Positions 52,397 to 60,999 of a DNA stretch of 64,000 bases are shown here, piece after piece. Both the position numbers and the translations under genes were made by a program. The notes beneath the pieces are model-generated. The model was not told the DNA's origin, did not search any database, and was given only the letters and a program-made list of their open reading frames with translations. The stretch is from NCBI GenBank assembly GCA_023380285.1, contig JAMCRA010000020.1, positions 1-64,000 of the forward strand. The letters are read 5' to 3'. This DNA is from Bacillota bacterium. GTDB taxonomy: Bacteria; Nitrospirota_A; Leptospirillia; Leptospirillales; JAMCRA01. The stretch's first letter is position 1, and every line of letters begins with the position of its first letter.

Positions 52397-52416
52397 AATT
52401 TGATCTCTCTCCTTCA

Positions 52417-52444
52417 AAAGGAGCCTTCGGGCTCCTTTTTTTTT
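52417..52444 (+). terminator. rho-independent terminator after the bc complex
   Basis: AAAGGAGCC and GGCTCCTTT around a TTCG tetraloop, followed by a run of Ts to 52444. A textbook terminator, about 20 bases after the cytochrome stop. Confidence 0.92.
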
Positions 52445-52477
52445 AACGACCTTCCTTTCTGATTTTCAGGTAAAAAC

Positions 52478-53461
52478 ATGATTGAAATCCGACAGCTCAG
52501 CAAGATCTTTTCTTCTTCCGGTTCCCGGAGAGTCGCGGTTAACAAAATAGATCTCTCCATCGGAAAAGGAGAGTTCTTTGCATTACTTGGGCCCAATGGG
52601 GCGGGGAAAACGACAACGATATCGATTCTGTCGACTATCCTCAAGCCAACATCCGGAGAAGTAAAAGTCGATGGACTCAATGTTGTCGATTCTCCGCATC
52701 TTGTACGCCAAAAGATTGGAATCATTTTTCAGGATCCAAGTCTCGATGACCGGTTGTCGGCACTGGAAAATATGGAATTCCACGGGAGGCTTTACGGGTT
52801 GTCCAGACCCCAGAGGATGGCCCAGTCAGAGGCGCTCTTAAAAATGGTGGATTTATGGGAACGTCGGCAGGATCTCGTCCGGACATTTTCGGGGGGGATG
52901 CGTCGTCGTCTTGAGATTGCGCGCGGATTGATGCATCATCCAAAACTCCTCATCCTTGATGAACCGACGATCGGTCTGGATCCAAAAACAAGGAGAACGA
53001 TCTGGGAATATATTCATCTCTCCCGAAAGCAATGGGGGATGACGGTTTTTCTGACAACACATTATCTTGAAGAAGCGGATTCGGCGGACCGGGTCGGAGT
53101 CATGGACGAAGGCCGGTTGGTTGCAGTCGATACGCCGGAAAAACTGAAAAAAATGGTTGGACCGGAGGTGATCGTTCTGCAAACGGACCCCGACAATCTT
53201 GAACCTATACAAAATTATCTGGAAAAGTTTTTTGGTATAGTCGATTGTCACGTGGATTCGGAAGGTGAAATTTCTTTTCCATTGCCCATCGGAGAAGAGG
53301 GAGCAATCGGCATTATACGGAAGCTTCCCGGCACTATCCGCGCAATGACGATCCGGAAACCGGATCTGGACGATGTTTTTATCCAGATGACAGGAAAGAA
53401 TATGGCATTAAATCAGGAAACGGCTTCCCCCTTTCATCGTGTGTATAGGGGGAAATTGTGA
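52478..53461 (+). CDS. ABC transporter ATP-binding protein, DrrA-like
   Basis: 327 residues: Walker A GPNGAGKT, Q-loop IIFQDPSLDDRL, signature FSGGMRRRLEIARG, Walker B LLILDEPTIGLD and switch TTHYLEEAD, with the long C-terminal tail of the drug and polysaccharide exporter (DrrA/NodI) group. Coupled to an ABC-2 permease by a GTGA overlap. Substrate unknown. Only 33 bases after the terminator, so the promoter must lie inside or overlap it. Confidence 0.92.
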   Translation: MIEIRQLSKIFSSSGSRRVAVNKIDLSIGKGEFFALLGPNGAGKTTTISILSTILKPTSGEVKVDGLNVVDSPHLVRQKIGIIFQDPSLDDRLSALENMEFHGRLYGLSRPQRMAQSEALLKMVDLWERRQDLVRTFSGGMRRRLEIARGLMHHPKLLILDEPTIGLDPKTRRTIWEYIHLSRKQWGMTVFLTTHYLEEADSADRVGVMDEGRLVAVDTPEKLKKMVGPEVIVLQTDPDNLEPIQNYLEKFFGIVDCHVDSEGEISFPLPIGEEGAIGIIRKLPGTIRAMTIRKPDLDDVFIQMTGKNMALNQETASPFHRVYRGKL

Positions 53462-54279
53462 ACGGGGATATTCTTGAAAACGACATGGCTTCCATTCGCA
53501 TTCCTCATCCGCTTGTCCGCGATCTCCGGGGAATTTATACCCTGTGGCTCCGGGATGTCATCCGTCTTTGGAGGGACAAGGTCCGGCTGGTTGGCTCCCT
53601 GATTCAGCCCCTGTTATTTTTGTTTATTCTGGGCGGAGGTCTGCGTGGCCGTCTCTCCGGAGGAATGGCTGGGTCGGCCAATTATCAGCAGTTTATATTC
53701 CCCGGAATACTGGCCATGAGTATTCTGTTTACGGCCTCTTTTGCGGGGATAGCTGTTGTCTGGGACAGAGAGGTGGGCTTTCTCAAGGAAGTGCTCGTGG
53801 CTCCTTTGTCAAGGACGGCCGTTGTTCTGGGAAAAGTCCTCGGTGGCAGCACCAACAGCCTGCTCCAGGCGCTTCTCTTGTTTGCCCTGTTTCCGGTCTT
53901 CAAGATTCGGTTGACGATCGGGCAGTTTCTTCTGGCTCTTTTGATCATGCTCTTCATTGGATTGGCCCAAACAGCGATGGGAATCGCTCTTTCTGCAAGG
54001 ATGTCTTCGAGCCAGGGATTCATGGTTCTGTTGAATTTTATTATACTGCCGCTCTATTTTTTATCGGGGGCGATGTTTCCGTTAAACGGGCTGCCAAAAT
54101 GGCTCACTGTCGCTGTCCTGGCGGATCCCCTGACTTACGGGGTGGATCTGCTTCGGGGGATCTTGCTGGGTGCTCATCATTTCGCATTTTCGATCGATAT
54201 GCTGGCTCTTGGATCTTTTGGCACCGGCATGATCTATTTGGCGGCGAAACTTTTTAATATGGAGACTCCCGGATTGTAA
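53458..54279 (+). CDS. ABC-2 type transporter permease
   Basis: 273 residues with six predicted helices, GTG start overlapping the ATPase stop. Motifs GIAVVWDREVGFLKEVLVAPLSR and LPLYFLSGAMFPLNGLP are characteristic of DrrB/NodJ-like ABC-2 permeases. With the preceding ATPase it forms a complete exporter, possibly for a lipid, saccharide or toxic compound. Confidence 0.9.
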   Translation: MNGDILENDMASIRIPHPLVRDLRGIYTLWLRDVIRLWRDKVRLVGSLIQPLLFLFILGGGLRGRLSGGMAGSANYQQFIFPGILAMSILFTASFAGIAVVWDREVGFLKEVLVAPLSRTAVVLGKVLGGSTNSLLQALLLFALFPVFKIRLTIGQFLLALLIMLFIGLAQTAMGIALSARMSSSQGFMVLLNFIILPLYFLSGAMFPLNGLPKWLTVAVLADPLTYGVDLLRGILLGAHHFAFSIDMLALGSFGTGMIYLAAKLFNMETPGL

Positions 54280-54380
54280 GAAAATGAAAAATAGTTTTCT
54301 TTTCCGAATATCTCCATCGCAGAGTCAACGAGGAAGAGGAGACTTTTTCAGACAGCACGTTTTCATGAAGAGGGGGCAAA

Positions 54381-54875
54381 ATGGCAAGCGATTCATCGTT
54401 TGATGTTGTGTCCAATGTGGATATGCAGGAAGCCAAAAATGCCGTCGATCAGGCCAATAAGGAGATTCAGAACCGATTTGACCTGAAGGCGACGGGTGCA
54501 CAGGTGGAGTGGGAGAAGGAAGAGCTGGTCCTGAATGCGCCGGATGCCCATAAATTGTCCGCAGTCAATGAAATTCTCGATTCCAAATGTATTCGCAGAG
54601 GGATTTCGCTCAAGAATCTCGATCGTCAGAAAGTGGAAGAATCTCTGGGGGGGAAAGTTCGGCAGCGAATCCGTTTTAAACAAGGATTGTCCACGGAAGC
54701 CGCCAAAGAGATTGTCAAGGAAATCAAGGCCTCAAAGCTGAAAGTCCAGTCCCAGATCCAGGGAGATTCGGTCCGGGTGACAGGAAAGTCGAAGGACGAT
54801 CTCCAGACGGTCATTTCCATTTTAAAGTCAAGGGATTTTGGATACGACCTCCAGTTCGTCAATTTCCGGTCCTGA
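54381..54875 (+). CDS. yajQ: YajQ-family nucleotide-binding protein
   Basis: 164 residues, whole-length match to YajQ (two RNP-like domains): FDVVSNVDMQEAKNAVDQA at the start, NRFDLKATGA, and KLKVQSQIQGDSVRVTGKSKDDLQ. Members bind cyclic di-GMP or other nucleotides and act in signalling. GAGGGGG lies about 4 bases before the ATG. Single gene ahead of sppA, 101 bases after the permease. Confidence 0.94.
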   Translation: MASDSSFDVVSNVDMQEAKNAVDQANKEIQNRFDLKATGAQVEWEKEELVLNAPDAHKLSAVNEILDSKCIRRGISLKNLDRQKVEESLGGKVRQRIRFKQGLSTEAAKEIVKEIKASKLKVQSQIQGDSVRVTGKSKDDLQTVISILKSRDFGYDLQFVNFRS

Positions 54876-54939
54876 TCCTTTCCTTGTGGAGACAGGTCGT
54901 GAAACAAAAGCACCAGAAGGATTGAGGAGAGGAATTCTG

Positions 54940-55935
54940 ATGAAAAAAAGGACGGGCTGGATGCCCGCGAGTGTTCTTGCCGTCTTGATGACCTTTTCGT
55001 TGACTTCCTGTATCAGCGTGAATCTTTTTCCAACGGAAAAGGGATTACAGGAAACCGTTTTGTCAGGAGTGGGTGCCAGGGACAAATTACTTCTTGTCCC
55101 GATCAACGGCTTTATTGGTGATCAGACAAGCAGGGGGATCCCTTTTCTGGGCGGGAGGGATGACACTGTCACCAGAATACGTGCAACACTGAGGAAAGCC
55201 GCAGAGGACCCAAGGGTCCGGGGGATTGTTCTTCTGATCGACAGCGCGGGTGGTTCGGTGACGGCCTCCGACCGCGTCTACCATTTGGTGCGGGAGTTCA
55301 AGCGAAAGTCCGGTATTCCTGTGATGGCGATGATCGGGGATATGGGAGCTTCCGGGGCCTACTATGTATCCGTTGCGGCAGATGAAGTCTGGACCCATCC
55401 GACAAGTGTTGTCGGCAGTATCGGTGTTGTTATCTTTAATGTCGGGATCACAGGTCTGATGAAAAAAATCGGGGTCGAAGACCGAACCTTGTCGAGTGGT
55501 GCCGAGAAAGAGATGGGTTCGCCGCTCAAACCGATGACAGACAAGGACAGAAGCCTCTTTCAGGGACTGATTTCAGACCTTTACACCCAGTTTTTCGACA
55601 TTGTCTCCCGGAATCGACAAATCGCTCCGGATATTCTCAAGCCTCTGGCCGACGGGAGAATTTTCACCGCAAGACAGGCTCTGAAAAATCATCTTGTCGA
55701 CCGCATCGGGTATCGGGACGATCTGATCCGTCACCTGAAACGGCTGATGCATGTGAAGGAGTTCGAGGTGATCCGTTATCGGGAGCCCTTTCTCGCGGCG
55801 ACTGGTATTTTTGGAAGTGAAAGCCCGGCCGATAGCCCATTGGCAAGTGCGGGACGGCTTGCAGGGATGATGACCAAAAGTGGTCCGACAATGCTCTATT
55901 TGTGGGATCCGGGATTCTCGGGCAGCATAAAATAA
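54940..55935 (+). CDS. sppA: signal peptide peptidase SppA, lipoprotein form
   Basis: 331-residue serine protease of family S49 that degrades cleaved signal peptides. Catalytic Ser138 is in DMGASGAYY, and Lys190 in SGAEKEMGSP fits the general base. Unusually the N-terminus is a lipoprotein signal (lipobox LTSC, Cys24) instead of a plain membrane anchor, so it is probably lipid-anchored. GAGGAG precedes the ATG at 54940; the open frame reaches back into yajQ. The end overlaps the convergent small gene by 40 bases. Confidence 0.9.
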   Translation: MKKRTGWMPASVLAVLMTFSLTSCISVNLFPTEKGLQETVLSGVGARDKLLLVPINGFIGDQTSRGIPFLGGRDDTVTRIRATLRKAAEDPRVRGIVLLIDSAGGSVTASDRVYHLVREFKRKSGIPVMAMIGDMGASGAYYVSVAADEVWTHPTSVVGSIGVVIFNVGITGLMKKIGVEDRTLSSGAEKEMGSPLKPMTDKDRSLFQGLISDLYTQFFDIVSRNRQIAPDILKPLADGRIFTARQALKNHLVDRIGYRDDLIRHLKRLMHVKEFEVIRYREPFLAATGIFGSESPADSPLASAGRLAGMMTKSGPTMLYLWDPGFSGSIK

Positions 55936-56255
55936 GGGGCTTCTCCAAGAAGGTACCATGTTCTTCCAGGTTGGGACTGACAATATCTTAAACGGGTTTT
56001 TCTACGCGAAAAATCATTCCAGGCCGCTTGAAGGTTGCCGGACAGAGGGTGGGACGAAGAGCGGGAAAGCTTTGCGTTCCGGCAGGAGGCAAGAAAGTCC
56101 CCGGGTGACAGATTCCGGTGGAGAAGCAACGCTTCCCGGACATGCTTTTGTCCCCAGTATGCAACGGGATATTCATCTTGTGCATGAGCAAGGGAGAGTG
56201 GCAGAAAAACAAAGAATGAGACAGGAAGAAACAACAACAGAAGAATGTTTTTCAT
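55896..56255 (-). CDS. small exported protein of unknown function
   Basis: 119 residues: a clear signal peptide (helix 3-22, cleavage after AHA at about 25) and a basic mature domain with two cysteines (SCRNAK and RYCQSQ). Not recognised. It is real because its ATG overlaps the glycerate kinase stop (ATGA) and GGAGG lies 10 bases upstream. Its 3' end overlaps sppA by 40 bases on the other strand. Confidence 0.65.
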   Translation of the reverse strand: MKNILLLLFLPVSFFVFLPLSLAHAQDEYPVAYWGQKHVREALLLHRNLSPGDFLASCRNAKLSRSSSHPLSGNLQAAWNDFSRRKTRLRYCQSQPGRTWYLLGEAPYFMLPENPGSHK

Positions 56256-57547
56256 GTTGGCAAGGCCTCCGTGGAGGGGAAAAGGTAAACGAACAGAAGA
56301 TCGTTCAGATTCGTGCCGCTTGGACCGAAGGACAGTCCTATCTCTTCTTCGTGAACAAAAGAAGCCGTGTCATGTGTTTCGAGACAGCGAAGTCCTTTTT
56401 TTTCCATTTCCTTTTGCCGGAAGAGAGCACTTTCCAAAAGAACCCCGGAATAGCCGGAGTTTCCGTCCATGCCATCGGTTGCGAGAGCGCCGACGATGGT
56501 CTTGTAATTTTTCAGGGAGAGACCGCAAGCGATGCCAAGTTCCAGCGCGCGACCGCCGCGCCCGTGCGTTTTTCCAAGTGTCACGGTGCATTCTCCGGAT
56601 GCCAGAAAGAGATGGTTTCCCGGTTTCCTGTCTGCGATGTCACGGATGTGATCTCCTATTCTTTCACCCTGAACACGGGACTCTCCGCTCAGGCAATGCG
56701 TGAGACGGTGAATCCGGTGACCTGAAAAGGACAACACTTCGGCGGCTTTTTTGAGAACCACCCCGGAATCCCCCAGGACATGGAGGGGTTCCCTGGACAG
56801 CGGAGGCGGGGAAAGGGGAGGAAGAGTTTCCAGGTGCTGTCTCACACAATCCGGAATGTCTTCGGGATCGAGCCATTCCTCCAAAATCGACAGAGTTTTT
56901 TTTCCGTCTCTCTGGCAAAACACGGTCGGGCCGGACCCGACAATTCCGGCGGATTGACAGGGGACATCGGAAAGAAGAACGGTGTGAACATGTTGCCCCC
57001 GGAAATTTCTCAGGAGCTCTCCCCCCTTGATCAAGGAAAGATGGGTTCTGACCGTATTCAGGATATGAATGGGCGCTCCCTTTCGCATCAGCAAGCCGAT
57101 CAGATTTTTTTTCTGGGCCAGGGAGATCCCCCGGGCCGGCTTGCAAAGCAAACTTGACGTGCCACCAGAAAGCGCAAAAAGAAGAACACCCCCCGGGGGG
57201 ATGTTTCCTACGAAATCCAGCGCTGCTTCTGCGGCGTTCAGGCTGTCTTCTCCGGGGTCCGGATGATTGCCGGTTCTCCATCCATACCGTTCAGGACATG
57301 GATAACCGGAAGGAAGGATCACCAGAACTCTGTCCGGCGGAATCGAGCGTTTTTCTGCCAAGGCTTCTGCCATTCCCTTTGAGGCCTTTCCAACGGCAAG
57401 GAGAAATTCGGGGTGTTCCTTCGAAGGGGGATAAAGTGGATTCTCACTGGATTCGAGAAGAGCGGAAGGTTGAATTTCCCCGAGAAGAGTCCGGAGACGG
57501 GGAATGAGATCGGACTGAAACGTCCGGAGATCGGGAGGGACAGTCAT
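56252..57547 (-). CDS. glycerate 2-kinase, MOFRL family
   Basis: 431 residues of the DUF4147/MOFRL glycerate kinase type (GckA/TtuD), which phosphorylates D-glycerate at C2. LLAVGKASKGMAEAL, FALSGGTSSLLCKPA and LSDVPCQSAGIVGSGPT mark the N-terminal domain; LASGECTVTL, GRGGRALELGIA and ATDGMDGNSGYSG the C-terminal MOFRL domain. Start at 57547 chosen because an upstream extension overlaps the next gene and lacks homology. Expected in photorespiratory or serine-type glycerate recycling in an autotroph. Confidence 0.9.
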   Translation of the reverse strand: MTVPPDLRTFQSDLIPRLRTLLGEIQPSALLESSENPLYPPSKEHPEFLLAVGKASKGMAEALAEKRSIPPDRVLVILPSGYPCPERYGWRTGNHPDPGEDSLNAAEAALDFVGNIPPGGVLLFALSGGTSSLLCKPARGISLAQKKNLIGLLMRKGAPIHILNTVRTHLSLIKGGELLRNFRGQHVHTVLLSDVPCQSAGIVGSGPTVFCQRDGKKTLSILEEWLDPEDIPDCVRQHLETLPPLSPPPLSREPLHVLGDSGVVLKKAAEVLSFSGHRIHRLTHCLSGESRVQGERIGDHIRDIADRKPGNHLFLASGECTVTLGKTHGRGGRALELGIACGLSLKNYKTIVGALATDGMDGNSGYSGVLLESALFRQKEMEKKGLRCLETHDTASFVHEEEIGLSFGPSGTNLNDLLFVYLFPSTEALPT

Positions 57548-57551
57548 CAGT

Positions 57552-57815
57552 TCAGGAAGGTTTTTCGTGCAAAAGATGATATTTGGACTGGCACTGAACA
57601 CTGCAGAAATAGACCCGTCCGTTGGAGTTTTCTTCGGTTTCGGAGAGGACCAGAGGAGAAGAGGGATCAAGAAACGTCTGGCAAATCGGGTCACGAACGG
57701 TTTTCAGGGGTTCGGAGGGGATCGGGCGAACCTGGAATGTTTTTCCGATCCGGCGCAAGACAAGGGCCAGGATGGGAATAAAAAGAATGAGGAGAAAAAG
57801 ACGGATAATCATCAT
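57552..57815 (-). CDS. small membrane protein with a YHS/TRASH-like zinc motif
   Basis: About 87 residues: an N-terminal helix at 2-20, then DPICQTFLDP and YFCSVQCQSKYH. The C-x-n and C-x3-C spacing resembles YHS/TRASH metal-binding domains, which bind zinc or copper. The exact start is uncertain (two adjacent ATGs, 57815 and 57812). Four bases upstream of the glycerate kinase start, so co-transcribed with it. Confidence 0.6.
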   Translation of the reverse strand: MMIIRLFLLILFIPILALVLRRIGKTFQVRPIPSEPLKTVRDPICQTFLDPSSPLVLSETEENSNGRVYFCSVQCQSKYHLLHEKPS

Positions 57816-57850
57816 GGTGAACCAGACCTGTTTCCTTTGAGGGGGAGATC

Positions 57851-58939
57851 GTGCAACGCATGACATTTCGGGACTTCATGGCCCGTGCCTTGTCCGATCC
57901 AACGGGGGGATATTATACAAGAAACGCCCGCATCGGCTTTTCCCGGGGAGACTTTTACACGGCTCCGGAGCTCAGCCCGGCCTTTGCCCTTCTGCTGTCC
58001 CGGCAAATTGTCGAGATCGATGCTGTACTCGGTCACCCGAATGAATTTTACCTGATGGAAACCGGTCCAGGCAATGGAACACTGATGCGTGATCTCCTTG
58101 TCAGCCTCCGTCTGTCCGCACCGCAACTTGCTCTTCGGGTTCGGCCAATCCTCTATGAGATCAGTCCCGTCCTGGTCGAAAAGCAGAAGGAAAAACTGTC
58201 TTCCCTTTCTTTTGATCGCCCACCGGAATGGATACGGCCGGGGGAGTTGTCGGGAAGGGACCCCATTGACGGGGTGATCCTGGGAAATGAGTTCCTTGAT
58301 GCCTTGCCCGCCCATCGTCTTCGGCGAACGCGAGATTCTTTTTCAGAAATCTACATTGAAGAGGACGGCTCCGGAAAATTCATCGAGGTGGAAGGAGAAC
58401 TTTCAAGCTCTTCTTTGACAGAAGGAGTCCACTCCACCGCCTGGGATTATCCGGAAGGGTTTGAATGGGAGGTGCAGGCCGATCTCTGCTCCATCCTGGA
58501 AGAGCTTTATCACTCTCTCGGGAAAGGCTGCATGCTCTGGATTGATTATGGGGACACGGCCCGGGAGAGGGTTTCCCCGAAGAGGGAAAAAGGAAGCCTG
58601 ATGGGGTATCGGAAACATGCTCTTGTTGAAGATGTGACCCAGGCCGATCCGGGCTCCGTCGATATGACTGTTCATGTGGACTTTCCGCTTCTGGCAAGGA
58701 AGGCCACAATGCTGGGAATGCGCCTGGAAGGGTTTTCGGACCAGATGCATTATCTGATGAATCTGGGGATCGAGGAGTGGTTGGGAGACGAGCAATTTTC
58801 TCCTGAAGAAAAGGCCGCAATGGTCACTTTGATTCACCCTCTTCGAATGGGAGAGGCGTTCAAGGTCATGCTGCTTTCAAAAGGGATCGACCACCGTGTG
58901 GGGTGGAAGGGGTTCCCCCGGGAACCCCTTCCACTTTAG
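57851..58939 (+). CDS. MidA/NDUFAF7-family SAM-dependent methyltransferase
   Basis: 362 residues of the MidA (COG1565) family, whose mitochondrial member NDUFAF7 dimethylates an arginine of complex I subunit NDUFS2. TFRDFMARALSDPTGGYYTR, METGPGNGTLMRDLL (SAM site), GNEFLDALPAHRL and LWIDYGD are family motifs. The bacterial target is unknown, though complex I is a natural guess. GTG start just after GGGGGAG; an ATG three codons later is possible. Divergent from the YHS-like gene. Confidence 0.86.
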   Translation: MQRMTFRDFMARALSDPTGGYYTRNARIGFSRGDFYTAPELSPAFALLLSRQIVEIDAVLGHPNEFYLMETGPGNGTLMRDLLVSLRLSAPQLALRVRPILYEISPVLVEKQKEKLSSLSFDRPPEWIRPGELSGRDPIDGVILGNEFLDALPAHRLRRTRDSFSEIYIEEDGSGKFIEVEGELSSSSLTEGVHSTAWDYPEGFEWEVQADLCSILEELYHSLGKGCMLWIDYGDTARERVSPKREKGSLMGYRKHALVEDVTQADPGSVDMTVHVDFPLLARKATMLGMRLEGFSDQMHYLMNLGIEEWLGDEQFSPEEKAAMVTLIHPLRMGEAFKVMLLSKGIDHRVGWKGFPREPLPL

Positions 58940-58949
58940 CAAGAAGAGA

Positions 58950-59318
58950 TCAGGCAGGTTTTTGCCGGGAAAGAATATAGTCCACGACCGGCTGTATTTC
59001 TTCCGGAGTCAGGTAACTTTTCCCGGTTTGCTGCATGTTGCGGTTCATTTTCAGCACCAGGATTCTCCAGTCCTCCGGTGAACGGTGCGTCAGAGGCGGA
59101 AGGGTGTGGCATTGGCCGCAGGCTCTGTTGAACAGGACTTCCCCGGTCAACCCGGAAGGGAATGCGCGCGCATTTCCGGACGTTTGGCCCGCGGGAGAAG
59201 AGGCCTTTTTGTTTTCCGGTTCAGGGATAAGCATGAACAGAATAAAAAAAACAATTGCAAAAGCGATCGTCACGAGTATGGCAACGACATTGTTCATGGG
59301 TTTGAACTGATTGGTCAA
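58950..59318 (-). CDS. membrane-anchored monohaem cytochrome c
   Basis: 122 residues: anchor at about 10-31, an Ala/Ser/Pro linker, then a haem c domain with CGQCH (about 66-70) and a likely Met ligand in LKMNRNMQ. Electron carrier facing the periplasm. TTG start at 59318, with GGAG 7 bases upstream; the ATG seven codons later is an alternative. One base after the upstream lipoprotein stop. Confidence 0.85.
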   Translation of the reverse strand: MTNQFKPMNNVVAILVTIAFAIVFFILFMLIPEPENKKASSPAGQTSGNARAFPSGLTGEVLFNRACGQCHTLPPLTHRSPEDWRILVLKMNRNMQQTGKSYLTPEEIQPVVDYILSRQKPA

Positions 59319-59319
59319 T

Positions 59320-59982
59320 TCACGACTCCTGTTTCACAAGATCGTTCAGCGTCGGTATCAAGTCTTTTTCAAGAGACGATTTCAGGAGTTTCTCCAGGAG
59401 TTTTCCGGCAGACTTCTGGTCAAAGACGGCTGCGGGAGTGGGGGATTCTTCACGTTTGCTGGTCTTGACGATACGGGTGCTTTTTTCTCCTGACTGGCGA
59501 ATGAGAATATACCGGCATTTCAGAACAGCTTTCTGCCGGACATGGAGAAGATTGGCCCGGATCCGGTCTTCAAACGAGACGACTTCCATCCGGACAATCA
59601 GTTCATGATGATCCGAGGAGGCATCGTACGGTTTGTATCCGTTTGCTTTCAGGACAGCTTTCAGTGACTTCAGCACGCTTTTTTTTAGCGAATGATTGAC
59701 GAGAAGGGGGGACGTCCCTCCCGTCGCATGAAACAGGATTCCGACGTTGTGGCTGTCCCCCCGAAGCTTGACAGGGAGTACGGCGACGGGAACGGGTTCC
59801 CTGGAGCTTCCGGAAACCGGTGGAAAGGTCAATCCCGGCGACATATCGATAAAAACAGGCGGCTGCGGACCTGTCGAGCAGGAGGCGAGAAAAAAGAGTC
59901 CGAGACCCAAGAGAAGTCCTCCCAGACCCCGAACTTTCCCGGGTGTTTCCCATCCGGTTTCTCTTCTGGAAAATGGTCGCAT
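59320..59982 (-). CDS. lipoprotein of unknown function, YajG-like in outline
   Basis: 220 residues with a lipoprotein signal (lipobox LASC, Cys35) and a mature part with PVAVLPVKLRGDSHNVG and ANGYKPYD, the layout of outer-membrane lipoproteins of the YajG/LptE-like sort. The match is weak. AAGGAGG is 9 bases before the ATG. Co-transcribed with the cytochrome that follows. Confidence 0.65.
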   Translation of the reverse strand: MRPFSRRETGWETPGKVRGLGGLLLGLGLFFLASCSTGPQPPVFIDMSPGLTFPPVSGSSREPVPVAVLPVKLRGDSHNVGILFHATGGTSPLLVNHSLKKSVLKSLKAVLKANGYKPYDASSDHHELIVRMEVVSFEDRIRANLLHVRQKAVLKCRYILIRQSGEKSTRIVKTSKREESPTPAAVFDQKSAGKLLEKLLKSSLEKDLIPTLNDLVKQES

Positions 59983-60059
59983 GCGGATTTCCCTCCTTCA
60001 GTGAAAAATGCACATTCTGCGATGAGCTCATAAAAGAATTCTTGCGAACCGGGAAAATT

Positions 60060-60407
60060 TTAACGGCCGGGAACCTGAAAGATTCGGCGAATCACGACTT
60101 CTTTTCCTCCCGGAGCATTTTTCCAGGTCAGGGAGAGCCGGTGGAGGCCGGCGTGTGTTGCCGGAATGTTAATCGTTGTCCGGCGACCACGGGAAAGATC
60201 GGAAAACGCGACAGGAGTTCCGTCGATCTTGACGAAAAGTCTGTAGAACGTGTTTTCCGGAGGGGCATGATCAAACGTCACCCGGAGGGGCCACTCTTCT
60301 CCCGACCGGATATGCTCCGGAAGACGGAGATGTAATCCGGAAAGATCTTCTCCGTACGCGGAAGAAGAGAGAATCGTCAGACCCACGAAAAAGGACCAGA
60401 ATATCAT
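60060..60407 (-). CDS. exported protein of unknown function
   Basis: 115 residues with a signal peptide (cleavage after AYG at about 19) and a probable immunoglobulin-like beta domain (RLPEHIRSGEEWPLRVTFD, FYRLFVKIDGTPV, TTINIPATHAGLHRLSLTW). The frame is open to 60620, but GAGGT just before the ATG at 60407 and the signal peptide favour this start. Not recognised. A small beta-rich periplasmic chaperone-like or binding protein is possible. Confidence 0.6.
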   Translation of the reverse strand: MIFWSFFVGLTILSSSAYGEDLSGLHLRLPEHIRSGEEWPLRVTFDHAPPENTFYRLFVKIDGTPVAFSDLSRGRRTTINIPATHAGLHRLSLTWKNAPGGKEVVIRRIFQVPGR

Positions 60408-60492
60408 GCAGGACCTCACGGCCAAGTCCCGACCTTCCGTCAGCAGACCGGGTTCGTTCGACACCGGATGTTCCCTCTGATAGAATTCCCCA

Positions 60493-60999
60493 ATGATTTT
60501 CAAACACAAATCCCCCCTTTTCCTAAAATACATCATCCTTGAGAGGATTGCGAAGGGGACCCTCGCCATTGTCCTGGGAATAGGAGGGTTAAGCCTGATC
60601 CACGTCAATCTGTCTGCCATTCTCGTTCACCTCTCCCAGAATTTCAATCTGGATGTGGACAACGCATGGACAGGAAAACTTCTCCGCGAAGCGGGGCTGA
60701 TTTCCCCGAACATGCTGAAAATGATTTCGGTGGGCGGCATCCTTTACGGCCTGGTCAACTACCTCGTCGCATGGGGTCTCCACAGACGCTTCCGGTGGGC
60801 GGAATACATGACCATCGTGGAAATTTCGGCCCTGATTCCTTTTGAGGTATATGCAATCCACGAGCACTTCTCATGGGTTCGTCTGGGGGCATTTTTCCTG
60901 AATGTGATCATCGTCGTTTACCTGATTCGAAACCGGTCCCTGTTTCACTCCATGAAAGAAGAATCCGGCGTTGTCGAAACCTCCTGCCCCCCTTCCTGA
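60493..60999 (+). CDS. DUF2127 membrane protein
   Basis: 168 residues with four predicted helices in the DUF2127 pattern: LERIAKGTLAIVLGIGGL, the middle GILYGLVNYLVAWGLHRRFRWAEYMT, and the HEHFSWVRLGAFFLNVIIVVYL end. Function unknown. The MFS gene starts inside its last codons (29-base overlap), implying coupling. Confidence 0.8.
   Translation: MIFKHKSPLFLKYIILERIAKGTLAIVLGIGGLSLIHVNLSAILVHLSQNFNLDVDNAWTGKLLREAGLISPNMLKMISVGGILYGLVNYLVAWGLHRRFRWAEYMTIVEISALIPFEVYAIHEHFSWVRLGAFFLNVIIVVYLIRNRSLFHSMKEESGVVETSCPPS

Noticed and set aside
60408..60620. Longer N-terminus for the exported protein at 60,060
   Set aside because: The ATG at 60407 has GAGGT close upstream and begins a clean signal peptide; the extension would bury it.
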